From JAAYCI01 sp964370295 (GTDB taxonomy: Bacteria; Bacillota; Clostridia; Oscillospirales; Ruminococcaceae): a DNA stretch of 64,000 nt. Below are positions 1 to 6,951 of the stretch, piece by piece; position 1 is the stretch's first letter; each line of letters begins with the position of its first letter. The notes beneath the pieces were generated by a model. It had not been told where the DNA came from. It made no database searches and saw nothing but the letters and a program-made list of their open reading frames with translations. The stretch covers positions 62,001-126,000 of the forward strand of contig CAYJIR010000001.1 of the NCBI GenBank assembly GCA_964370295.1. The letters are read 5' to 3'. A program made the translations under genes and the position numbers.

Positions 1-474
1 CCTGGGGTCACCTTTGCCAGCATGGGCTGGGTGATCGGATTTTTGCTCATTTTTTCCGGGGCTACGGGCATTGCGCAGTATTTTACAGCCAAGAAAGGTG
101 AAAAAAAATCCAAATGGGAGCTTTTTGGAGGCATTGCAAGTGCTGTTTTGGGCGGCATTGTGCTGATAAACCCTGTAGTGGGCCTATTTATAGAAGTTGC
201 TTTGGCCTATGCTTTCGCTTTTTGGATGATTTTTTCCGGTGTTATGCGTATAGGCCAGGCCTTTACGATGCGCAAGAGTAAAGAAAAAAATTGGGGTTGG
301 GTGCTTACAATGGCCATCCTTTCCGTTGTGGTGGGCGGCTATGCATTGTTTCATGTGGCCGTTTCGGCTTTGGCCATTGGCATCATGGTGGGTGTTGCTG
401 TGATGATGAGCGGTTTTAACACCATTGCCGGTTCCTCGGCGACGGGCGGCGGCACATCAACGAAATCTTCTTAG
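1..474 (+). CDS. HdeD/DUF308 family membrane protein, 5' truncated by window edge
   Basis: The reading frame is open from the first base, so the true start lies upstream. The first internal ATG is at 22. The visible 157 residues consist almost entirely of hydrophobic helices (about five membrane spans) separated by short basic loops such as KKGEKKSK and RKSKEKN. This is the pattern of HdeD/DUF308 small membrane proteins. The tail is Gly/Ser/Thr-rich. A second, complete member of the same family lies at 32825-33382. HdeD is linked to acid resistance in enteric bacteria, but the role in Clostridia is not established, so no function is claimed. A strong terminator follows about 90 nt after the stop. 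Confidence 0.75.
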   Translation, partial: PGVTFASMGWVIGFLLIFSGATGIAQYFTAKKGEKKSKWELFGGIASAVLGGIVLINPVVGLFIEVALAYAFAFWMIFSGVMRIGQAFTMRKSKEKNWGWVLTMAILSVVVGGYALFHVAVSALAIGIMVGVAVMMSGFNTIAGSSATGGGTSTKSS

Positions 475-560
475 GAATATACGTTAACCAATTGAATATG
501 CCCGCTGAGCAAAAAATGATGATATTGAATTTGTGTCTATCTTTTTTTCTGTTCAGTAGA

Positions 561-600
561 CAAAATACAACCCCCGGCTTAAGCCGGGGGTTGTATTTTG
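561..600. terminator. Perfect bidirectional intrinsic terminator
   Basis: A perfect 20-bp inverted repeat with no formal spacer, centred on CTTAAG. The GC-rich core CCCCCGG/CCGGGGG is flanked by an A-rich left arm and a T-rich right arm (TTGTATTTTG). It can therefore terminate the HdeD-like gene on the plus strand and the ABC transporter operon arriving on the minus strand. Confidence 0.85.
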
Positions 601-856
601 CGATTGTTTATTTTGGGGGGATCGACTGTGTGTTTAGGAGTCGCTGAGAAACAAAGAGTTTAGCGATGCTTTTTTGTGNNNNNNNNNNNNNNNNNNNNNN
701 NNNNNNNNNNNNNNNNNNNNNNNNNNNNNNNNNNNNNNNNNNNNNNNNNNNNNNNNNNNNNNNNNNNNNNNNNNNNNNATGCTTTTTTGTGTATTGTCCT
801 TGTGCACGGGTTTGGCTTTATCCGGCGCACACTGCGTTAGGGCTGCAAAGTAGACT
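601..856. other. Non-coding stretch containing an assembly gap; no gene seen
   Basis: Apart from the run of N, this stretch shows no open frame with a ribosome binding site and no recognisable RNA. An apparent frame reading through the gap has no coding character. The sequence just left of the N run (666-678) is repeated exactly just right of it (779-791). Confidence 0.6.
679..778. other. Assembly gap (100 N)
   Basis: Exactly 100 N, the usual placeholder for a scaffold gap of unknown size. The identical 13-base string ATGCTTTTTTGTG ends at 678 and begins at 779. The two contig ends therefore probably overlap, or the real gap is a short repeat. Confidence 0.95.
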
Positions 857-1654
857 CTAATTTAGCATCATGCGGTCGTTCGCAAACTCTCCGCCGCTGA
901 CAAGTTCGAACTTCTCAAGCAAATCAGCGGTTTGCAATTTTGCTTTTTCCTCACCTTCCACATCGTACACAACGCGTCCCTCATACATCATCACAAGGCG
1001 GTTGCCCATGCGGATGGCGTCTTTCATGTTGTGTGTAATCATCAGTGTGGTTAAGGCATCTTCTTGCACCAAGGCGTTGGTAAGTGTTAAAACCTTGTGG
1101 GCTGTTTTGGGGTCTAATGCTGCCGTATGTTCGTCTAAAAGCAAAAGTTTGGGTGTTTGCAAGGTGGCCATAAGCAAGGTGAGAGCTTGGCGCTGGCCGC
1201 CACTGAGCAGGCCCACTTTATCTTCCAGACGATCTTCCAGCCCCAATTCAAGATGGGATAATTTTAAACGAAATTGCTCTTTTTCTTCGCGTGTTATTTC
1301 CCAGCGCAACCCACGGCTTTTTCCGCGACGGTTTGCCATAGCCAAATTTTCGGCGATGCTCATGCCGGCAGCCGTGCCACGCATGGGGTCTTGAAATACC
1401 CGCCCTAAAAAAGAGGCCCGCATATGCTCGGACATACGTGTGATATTGGTGTTATCTAGCTGGATATGCCCACTTTCGTTCAAATAAACACCGGCTACTA
1501 CGTTAAGCAAGGTGGATTTTCCTGCGCCGTTGCCCCCGATTACAGTGACAAAATCCCCGGGGGCAATGTGCAAATCCACGGCACGTAGGGCCTTTTTTTC
1601 GTTTACAGAACCGGGGTTAAAAGTCATGCTTACACCCGTTAACTTAAGCATCAT
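857..1654 (-). CDS. ABC transporter ATP-binding protein
   Basis: ATPase of a three-gene importer with the permease and lipoprotein upstream on the same strand. The 265 residues show Walker A GGNGAGKST (40-48), Q-loop Gln88, signature LSGGQRQ (150-156), Walker B LLLLDEHTAALD (170-181) and a switch His in MITHNM. Walker B has DEH where DEP is usual. The start overlaps the permease stop by 4 bp (ATGA), preceded by AAAGGGGGTG, so translation is probably coupled. In sequence type it matches ATPases paired with PF04392 binding proteins and branched-chain-type permeases, some of which are annotated as tryptophan/tyrosine importers (TrpXYZ-like). The substrate is an inference from the family and is not shown by the sequence. 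Confidence 0.88.
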   Translation of the reverse strand: MMLKLTGVSMTFNPGSVNEKKALRAVDLHIAPGDFVTVIGGNGAGKSTLLNVVAGVYLNESGHIQLDNTNITRMSEHMRASFLGRVFQDPMRGTAAGMSIAENLAMANRRGKSRGLRWEITREEKEQFRLKLSHLELGLEDRLEDKVGLLSGGQRQALTLLMATLQTPKLLLLDEHTAALDPKTAHKVLTLTNALVQEDALTTLMITHNMKDAIRMGNRLVMMYEGRVVYDVEGEEKAKLQTADLLEKFELVSGGEFANDRMMLN

Positions 1655-2556
1655 GCACCCCCTTTGTGTATTTTGTGCGCGTTGAGACGCTCGCGTAGCA
1701 GTGGAACCGAAAGGGCAAGTGCCACAAGTAGAGCAGAGAATAGTTTTAAATCATTCGTGTTTAAGCCAAGCTGCAATACAATGGCAATGATGAGACGATA
1801 AATGACAGAACCAAGCACCACAGCGATTAGTTTAAGCGCGAAGCTGCCTTTTAAAAAGCGGAAAACAACCTGGCCGATGATGATGGAGGCAAGGCCGATC
1901 ACAATGGTGCCTGTGCCCATGCCCACGTCGGCATAGCCTTGGCTTTGTGCCACAAGCCCACCGGAAAGTGCCACAAAACCATTAGAGAGCAAAAGCCCCA
2001 GAACAATCATCTTGTTGGTGTTGATACCAAGCGCACGTGCCATATTGGGGTTGTTGCCTGTGGCGCGCAAGGCGGCGCCTACTTCTGTGCCAAAGAACCA
2101 ATACATCACGGCGATTAAAGCGGCACAAAAAACAAAACCGATAAGCAGGTTGTAGTAGCTGTTGTCTATGGGAAGCAAATTTTCCAACACTTTTATCATG
2201 GTGCTTTCCCCAAGTAAAGGGGTGTTGCTTTTGTCCATGATACGGATGTTTACAGAATAAAGGCCCAACATGGTTAAAATGCCCGCTAAAAGGCTTGGAA
2301 TGCGCAATGCTGTGTGCATCAAAGCGGTGGCCGTGCCGGCCAATGCACCGGCTAATAAGGAGAAAAACAAAGCTAAGAAGGGGTTCATCCCTGCCACAAT
2401 TAAGGTGGCAGAAACAGCTCCGCCCAAGGCAAAGGTGCCGTCCACGGAGAGGTCGGCAATATCGAGCACTTTATAACTGATGTAAGTGCCCAGCGCCATC
2501 ACAGACCATAAAAGGCCTTGCGCAAGGGCATCTTGCATGGCAAGCAACACATTCAT
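1651..2556 (-). CDS. ABC transporter permease (BPD_transp_2 / branched-chain type)
   Basis: An integral membrane permease of about 301 residues with eight to ten hydrophobic helices, of the LivH/RbsC-like superfamily. The start was set at the ATG at 2556 (MNVLLAMQ) because AGAGGT lies 6 nt upstream. An ATG at 2562 lies too close to that site, and a TTG at 2574 would place the site inside the gene. The protein has the Gly-rich helices and the cytoplasmic loop GAALRATGNNPNMARALGIN, which resembles the EAA-type loop that contacts the ATPase. It sits between the lipoprotein gene (82 nt upstream) and the ATPase (4-bp overlap), giving a complete importer with a single permease, presumably acting as a homodimer. 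Confidence 0.88.
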   Translation of the reverse strand: MNVLLAMQDALAQGLLWSVMALGTYISYKVLDIADLSVDGTFALGGAVSATLIVAGMNPFLALFFSLLAGALAGTATALMHTALRIPSLLAGILTMLGLYSVNIRIMDKSNTPLLGESTMIKVLENLLPIDNSYYNLLIGFVFCAALIAVMYWFFGTEVGAALRATGNNPNMARALGINTNKMIVLGLLLSNGFVALSGGLVAQSQGYADVGMGTGTIVIGLASIIIGQVVFRFLKGSFALKLIAVVLGSVIYRLIIAIVLQLGLNTNDLKLFSALLVALALSVPLLRERLNAHKIHKGGA

Positions 2557-2638
2557 TCGCATACCTCTTTTCAAAATGCCCGCCTATTTTGCGCCGAAAA
2601 CTGCAAATAGACGGGCAAAGCACCGGTAAACGATCCGG

Positions 2639-3598
2639 TTATATCATTTCTATGCTCTCTGGAATTTCTATGCCCAAAAGTTCGGCGGTTTCCGTGTTGG
2701 CCACGGTGCGCACATCTTGCGCGTCTTGGAAAGCAATGGGCATATTGGCCGGGCTTGCGCTGCCGCTTAGAATTTCAGCTGCCTGTTGGCCGGCCACTTT
2801 GCCAAGGTCGTAGTAGTTGATGGAAACTGTGGCTAGGGCACCGCCTTCCACAAGGGCTTCCTCGCCGGCGATATAGGGGATCTCGTTGTCGCGTGCAATG
2901 GTGGCTACGGTGCTGACGGCATTGGCCACAAGGTTGTCTGTGGGGGAGTAGATGGCATCTACATTGCCCACCATGGAAGTGACCACAGACTGCATGTCAT
3001 TGGTGCTGGACACCGTGTAGTCTACCATTTCAAGCCCAAGTTCTGCCGCGGCGGCTTTGGCAATATCGGCTTGGATCAGCGAGTTGGCTTCGCTGGAGTT
3101 GTACAGAATGCCCACGGTTTCAGCGTCAGGCGCCAATTGTTGCAAGAGTTCCAGCTGCTCTTTAATGGGTGTTAAGTCGGAGGCACCGGTTACATTGCCA
3201 CCGGGTTCTTCATTGCTTTGCACCAGTTGGCTTTCCACAAAATCGGTGACGGCGGTGGCCACAATGGGGATTTCTGTGGTGGCATTGGCGGCAGCCTGTG
3301 CCGCTGGGGTAGCGATGGCAAAAATTAGATCATTGCCGTCGTTAACCAATGTGGAGGCAATGGTAGGGCAGTTGGAGATTTCGCCTTGCGCATTTTGCAC
3401 ATCTAAAATGAGGTTTTCGCCCTCCACATAGCCGTTTTCTGCCAAACCATCTACAAAACCCTCAAGAGCCGAGTCCAAAGCGGGATGCGGTGCCAGCTGA
3501 ATAACCCCTACTGTGGCCTCTTCGGAAGAACCGCCACTGCAGGCGGCAAAACTTGCCAGCAAAAGCATGGCAGTGCCAAAAGATATAATTTTTTTCAT
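2639..3598 (-). CDS. ABC transporter substrate-binding lipoprotein (PF04392 type)
   Basis: 319 residues from the ATG at 3598, which has an excellent GGGAGG site 6-8 nt upstream. An extended frame to 3664 has no such site. The N-terminus MKKIISFGTAMLLLASFAAC is a lipoprotein signal with lipobox SFAAC, followed by a Gly/Ser linker. The mature part begins GVIQLAPHPALDSALEGF and carries repeated AAxxLGLE segments, typical of the ABC_sub_bind family (two Rossmann-like lobes). Relatives are annotated as tryptophan/tyrosine or unspecified small-molecule binding proteins. It is first in the operon and is transcribed from the promoter at 3695-3724. I saw no T-box or other aminoacyl-tRNA sensor in the roughly 90-nt leader. 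Confidence 0.88.
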   Translation of the reverse strand: MKKIISFGTAMLLLASFAACSGGSSEEATVGVIQLAPHPALDSALEGFVDGLAENGYVEGENLILDVQNAQGEISNCPTIASTLVNDGNDLIFAIATPAAQAAANATTEIPIVATAVTDFVESQLVQSNEEPGGNVTGASDLTPIKEQLELLQQLAPDAETVGILYNSSEANSLIQADIAKAAAAELGLEMVDYTVSSTNDMQSVVTSMVGNVDAIYSPTDNLVANAVSTVATIARDNEIPYIAGEEALVEGGALATVSINYYDLGKVAGQQAAEILSGSASPANMPIAFQDAQDVRTVANTETAELLGIEIPESIEMI

Positions 3599-3694
3599 GA
3601 TTTTCCTCCCTAGTGTATTAAATGTGATCTTGGAAATGGGGATCGAAAGCAAAAAGAGTGCCACAAAATGCTAAAATCACCCAGATACTTTTAT

Positions 3695-3724
3695 ACTATA
3701 ATGTATAAAAGAGACAATCGTCAA
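3695..3724 (-). promoter_or_regulatory. Sigma-A promoter of the ABC importer operon
   Basis: On the minus strand, -35 TTGACG (3719-3724) and -10 TATAGT (3695-3700) are separated by 18 bp. Each box matches five of six consensus bases. Transcription would begin near 3688, leaving about 90 nt of leader before the lipoprotein start. Confidence 0.6.
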
Positions 3725-3800
3725 GGGTTTTTTGTTATTTTGTAGTGCAATATCAAAAAATATAAGCAATTGTGTTGTTACAATACACTTAAAAGAGAGG

Positions 3801-4658
3801 CTACTTTTTGTAAAGGTTCCATTTCTTTTTAAAACTGGGCAAGAGAACCTCGCAAGCACACCCAATTATCACGAGCAAAAGGCCCAAGGCCACGGGCCAA
3901 GGCGGCATTTCGCCCACGATAAGAAGTACCCAAATAGGCGAAAGCACCATTTCGGCTAAGGTGATAAGCAGGCCGCGTTGAAGGGGTACACTGGCAAGCC
4001 CGGCGCTGTACAAAACATAAGAAAAACCCGAGATAAAAACACCGAAAAGAATTAAAGTGATAAGGCTTTGCGGCGTAGTTGGCGCGGGGGAAAAATCCAG
4101 CGGCAGCATAAGCGTAAAAAAGAACACCGCAAATAAATTTATGATGGAGATGGTGCCAAAGGGGGAAGTGCTGTCTACCCTTTTTAAAAATATACCATAA
4201 AATAAAAAGGATAAGCCCGTTAAGACACCAAGAATGGAGGCCAAAGGAGAAAAGGAATCTCCCGCTCCAAAGGCGCTTAGTAAAAGCCCAAAAAATAAAA
4301 ATAAAAAGGGAAGCAACCGCGCTGAGAAAAATTGCTTTTCCTTTATCATGGTGTAAAAAAGAAGATAAACCGGTGCTGCATATTGCATGGAAATGGCCAT
4401 AGTCACAGTGCCCAAACGAGCAGCAGAAGTAAATGTGAGGCATAGCATGGCATAAAAGAAACCGGTTATAAACATGGTTTTATCAGGTTTTAGCTTGGCG
4501 CGAACCGCAAAAGGAAGCAGTGCCAAAGCGGCTGCAAGAGAACGCACCAAAGCCAGCCATGTCACACTAACATCCACTGATTTTACCAAAACACCGATTA
4601 AACTCCAGCTTAAAGCCGCTAGAAAAATAAGTAACTCTCCGGGGATTTTATTGCGCAT
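3801..4658 (-). CDS. EamA-family (DMT superfamily) transporter
   Basis: 285 residues with ten predicted membrane helices arranged as two EamA repeats (about 5-130 and 145-270). The N-terminus GELLIFLAALSWSLIGVLVK is typical of drug/metabolite exporters. The C-terminus is short and basic (FKKKWNLYKK). The start ATG at 4658 has only a weak ribosome site (TTAGGT, about 8 nt upstream). It is probably a single-gene unit, because the downstream ABC importer has its own promoter. Members export amino acids, purines or other metabolites. Nothing in this sequence fixes the substrate. Confidence 0.85.
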   Translation of the reverse strand: MRNKIPGELLIFLAALSWSLIGVLVKSVDVSVTWLALVRSLAAALALLPFAVRAKLKPDKTMFITGFFYAMLCLTFTSAARLGTVTMAISMQYAAPVYLLFYTMIKEKQFFSARLLPFLFLFFGLLLSAFGAGDSFSPLASILGVLTGLSFLFYGIFLKRVDSTSPFGTISIINLFAVFFFTLMLPLDFSPAPTTPQSLITLILFGVFISGFSYVLYSAGLASVPLQRGLLITLAEMVLSPIWVLLIVGEMPPWPVALGLLLVIIGCACEVLLPSFKKKWNLYKK

Positions 4659-4862
4659 GTGCTTTACCTAACCGTTTCATTTAATAGTAGGCCAATAGGC
4701 TAAAATGGGGGTATGAGGGTTACAAAAGCCCATGTGAGCAAAAAATGGAGTTCTCGTAGCCAAGGTCATATAATGTTACAATATATGATTTAGGGCTTAT
4801 TGTCAAAGGTTTTATTTGCAAGAAAAAAAGTGGTGATGGTTGGTGATTTATAAACTTTGCTC
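4659..4862. other. Intergenic region between the divergent EamA gene and pyr operon
   Basis: No gene seen. It holds a 7-bp AT-rich inverted repeat TCATATA/TATATGA at 4766-4788, which could be an operator for the EamA gene or a chance palindrome. I could not place a convincing promoter for the EamA gene. Confidence 0.4.
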
Positions 4863-4891
4863 TTGATTTTCGCTGTGGTTTACGGCATAAT
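4863..4891 (+). promoter_or_regulatory. Probable sigma-A promoter of the pyr operon
   Basis: -35 TTGATT (4863-4868) and -10 CATAAT (4886-4891) with an ideal 17-bp spacer. Expected transcription start is near 4898, giving a leader of about 83 nt before pyrB. Confidence 0.55.
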
Positions 4892-4916
4892 TATAAGAAG
4901 GAAAGAAAGAGGCTGG

Positions 4917-4940
4917 CTTGCCATAGGCAAGGGCATTGCC
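4917..4940 (+). promoter_or_regulatory. Overlapping hairpins in the pyr leader (possible attenuator)
   Basis: Two mutually exclusive hairpins share the segment GGCAA. The first is CTTGCC-ATA-GGCAAG (4917-4931). The second is GGCAA-GGGCA-TTGCC (4926-4940), followed by the T-rich run GTTTGTCTTTTGTG. This is the geometry of an antiterminator/terminator pair, but the second stem is only 5 bp and the T run is interrupted. I saw no PyrR-type binding loop. Confidence 0.3.
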
Positions 4941-4980
4941 GTTTGTCTTTTGTGTGATGCACAGCTACGAAAGGGAGGTA

Positions 4981-5910
4981 ATGACACTGAAACATCTCAT
5001 TTCATCTACTGATTTATCCGTTGCCGAAACCGATTCTATCTTGCACTTAGCGGCTCAGATTGTTGAAAACCCGCTGAAGTTTTCCCAATTGTGCAAAGGG
5101 AAGAAACTGGCCACTTTATTTTTTGAACCGAGTACACGAACCCGTTTGAGTTTTGAGGCTGCCATGATGGAGCTGGGGGGTGGGGTACTCGGTTTTTCTT
5201 CGGCCGATTCTTCCTCTGCTACAAAAGGGGAAACGGTGGCAGACACCATCCGTGTGGTGGAACATTATGCAGACATTGCGGCCATCCGCCATCCCAAAGA
5301 GGGTTCTGCCTTGGTGGCGGCCAAACATGCAAGCATTCCTGTTATCAATGCAGGCGATGGTGGGCACCAACATCCGACGCAAACCCTTACCGACTTGATG
5401 ACCATTAAAAGTTTACGCAAGGAAGCACAGCCCCTAGACAATCTTACCATTGGTCTGTGTGGTGATCTTAAGTTCGGCCGAACGGTGCACTCTTTGGTGC
5501 AGGCGCTTTTACCCAGAAAAAACATTGTATTTAAGCTTATCAGCCCGCAGGAATTACGCTTGCCCACATACTTGGTGGACGATATGAAACGGAATAATGT
5601 TTCGGTGCAAGAGGTGGAGCAGCTGGACAAAGCGATGGGAGATTTGGACGTATTATATATGACGCGTGTACAACGGGAACGTTTCTTTAACGAAGAGGAT
5701 TATGTGCGTTTGCGAGACAGCTATATTTTAGATAGCAAAAAGTTGAAACCGGCAAAACCGGAACTGCTTATTTTGCACCCCCTGCCACGTGTAAACGAAA
5801 TTGCCACCGAGGTAGACAACGACCCACGTGCGGCGTATTTTAAGCAGGCCCTGTATGGAAAATATGCACGGATGGCTTTGATTTTAACTTTGTTGGGGGT
5901 GAAGGCATGA
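4981..5910 (+). CDS. pyrB: Aspartate carbamoyltransferase, catalytic chain
   Basis: Catalyses the committed step of pyrimidine synthesis: carbamoyl phosphate plus L-aspartate to N-carbamoyl-aspartate, in the cytoplasm. 309 residues, the normal size. The carbamoyl-phosphate loop STRTR is at 51-55 within FEPSTRTRLSFEAAM. HPTQTLTDLMTI and HPLPR are also present. The ATG at 4981 was chosen because AAAGGGAGGT ends just upstream. An upstream in-frame ATG (4957) lacks such a site. It is first in the pyr operon and overlaps pyrI by 4 bp (ATGA), as expected for subunits of one complex. Expression may be modulated by the leader hairpins at 4917-4940. Confidence 0.97.
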   Translation: MTLKHLISSTDLSVAETDSILHLAAQIVENPLKFSQLCKGKKLATLFFEPSTRTRLSFEAAMMELGGGVLGFSSADSSSATKGETVADTIRVVEHYADIAAIRHPKEGSALVAAKHASIPVINAGDGGHQHPTQTLTDLMTIKSLRKEAQPLDNLTIGLCGDLKFGRTVHSLVQALLPRKNIVFKLISPQELRLPTYLVDDMKRNNVSVQEVEQLDKAMGDLDVLYMTRVQRERFFNEEDYVRLRDSYILDSKKLKPAKPELLILHPLPRVNEIATEVDNDPRAAYFKQALYGKYARMALILTLLGVKA

Positions 5911-6332
5911 ATATAGACAGTATAGAGCGTGGTGTGGTGATTGACCATATCGAGGCCGGAAAGGGCATGGAGATTGTTCGCCTTTTGAAGCTGGACAAAC
6001 TAAGCTGTACGGTGGCAGTGATACGCAATGCACGGAGCAACAAAACCAAAAGCAAAGATATTATTAAAATTGAAGATGAGATAGATGTAAACTTGGATGT
6101 GCTGGGTTTTATTAACCCCAACATCACAGTGAACATCATTGTGGACGGCAAAATTTCTGCCAAAAAACGGCTGACACCGCCGAATCAAGTGGTGAATGTG
6201 GTTCAGTGTAAAAATCCACGGTGTATCACCAGTGTAGAGCGTGGCCTAGAACAAGTTTTTTTCCGCGGTGAAGGCGAACAACCCTATCGTTGTATGTATT
6301 GCGAGCAAGAGTATCAGCCGGTGGAGCTGTAA
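5907..6332 (+). CDS. pyrI: Aspartate carbamoyltransferase, regulatory chain
   Basis: 141 residues. This chain binds nucleotide effectors (CTP/ATP in the enterobacterial enzyme) and holds PyrB trimers together in the allosteric holoenzyme. The C-terminal zinc site is intact: Cys101, Cys106, Cys129 and Cys132 (CKNPRC and CMYC). The N-terminal nucleotide-binding domain begins IERGVVIDHIEAGKG. The 4-bp overlap with pyrB suggests coupled, equimolar synthesis. Presence of PyrI implies a PyrBI-type allosterically regulated enzyme. Many other Bacillota rely on PyrR alone and lack this chain. Confidence 0.96.
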   Translation: MNIDSIERGVVIDHIEAGKGMEIVRLLKLDKLSCTVAVIRNARSNKTKSKDIIKIEDEIDVNLDVLGFINPNITVNIIVDGKISAKKRLTPPNQVVNVVQCKNPRCITSVERGLEQVFFRGEGEQPYRCMYCEQEYQPVEL

Positions 6333-6373
6333 ATTGGCAGGTTTTTACAAATAGTTGAAGGGGGCTTGTGCAG

Positions 6374-6943
6374 ATGAAGAAAAAGTGTTGTGTTTTGTGC
6401 TTGATGTTGGCTTGTATGGTGCTGACAACGGCGTGTACAAGCAATGCCGGAGACGAATTTTCATACTTGCTGCAAGACCGCTGGGGTATGATTCACGATG
6501 CACCGGACCCAAATGCGCCGGCACCTGTGCCTGTGGAAATTGTGCCCTACGAAAACGGAGATTTTGCCCCGGACCTCGGTTTTGACCTTGTTTCTTATCC
6601 CAGCCATGAAAATTTGATGGTGCAACGATTCTACGCTTTGGATGGATGGTTTGGGCAACTGGAGTATGAGGCGGCCGATGGTTTGGCGCCGGTGCTACGC
6701 GTGGCACAGGCAGACGGCGAGGATTTGCACAGCACATATGCAAATCTTTCGCCCACTGCCGGGCTGGAGCGAACTGTGGGCGATATAGAGGTGCGTGTCC
6801 ATCATATGGATGACACAACGGTGATGGCGTATTGGCTGCGGGGGGATTTCCAATACCTTGTGCATTTAAACCGCTCTCAAGATGAAATAGTAGACCCCGT
6901 GATTGAAGAGTTTGTAAACACGGTGGATAGCCGAAGCGTTTAG
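6374..6943 (+). CDS. Small lipoprotein of unknown function inside the pyr operon
   Basis: 189 residues from the ATG at 6374 (GAAGGGGG 9 nt upstream); a GTG at 6368 is too close to that site. The signal peptide MKKKCCVLCLMLACMVLTTAC ends in lipobox LTTAC, so Cys21 is the likely lipidated residue of a membrane-anchored extracytoplasmic protein. The mature part is acidic, and its C-terminal half (about 80-185) reads like a small beta-rich domain ending YWLRGDFQYLVHLNRS. That pattern resembles DUF4367-type domains, which is only an impression. It lies between pyrI (41 nt) and pyrC (8 nt) with no promoter or terminator, so it is co-transcribed with UMP synthesis genes. No enzymatic role is apparent. 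Confidence 0.8.
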   Translation: MKKKCCVLCLMLACMVLTTACTSNAGDEFSYLLQDRWGMIHDAPDPNAPAPVPVEIVPYENGDFAPDLGFDLVSYPSHENLMVQRFYALDGWFGQLEYEAADGLAPVLRVAQADGEDLHSTYANLSPTAGLERTVGDIEVRVHHMDDTTVMAYWLRGDFQYLVHLNRSQDEIVDPVIEEFVNTVDSRSV

Positions 6944-6951
6944 GTGTTTTC

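Noticed and set aside
666..860. Open frame reading through the first N run
   Set aside because: Exists only because N does not create stop codons; it starts at the repeated gap-edge sequence and lacks a ribosome site.
870..1394. 174-codon plus-strand frame opposite the ABC ATPase
   Set aside because: Antisense to a gene with all ABC motifs; Arg/Ser-rich shadow.
3599..3700. T-box leader upstream of the amino-acid-type importer
   Set aside because: The leader is only about 90 nt, with no T-box consensus or terminator/antiterminator pair.
4898..4980. PyrR-binding anti-antiterminator in the pyr leader
   Set aside because: No match to the PyrR binding-loop consensus; only the small overlapping hairpins are present.
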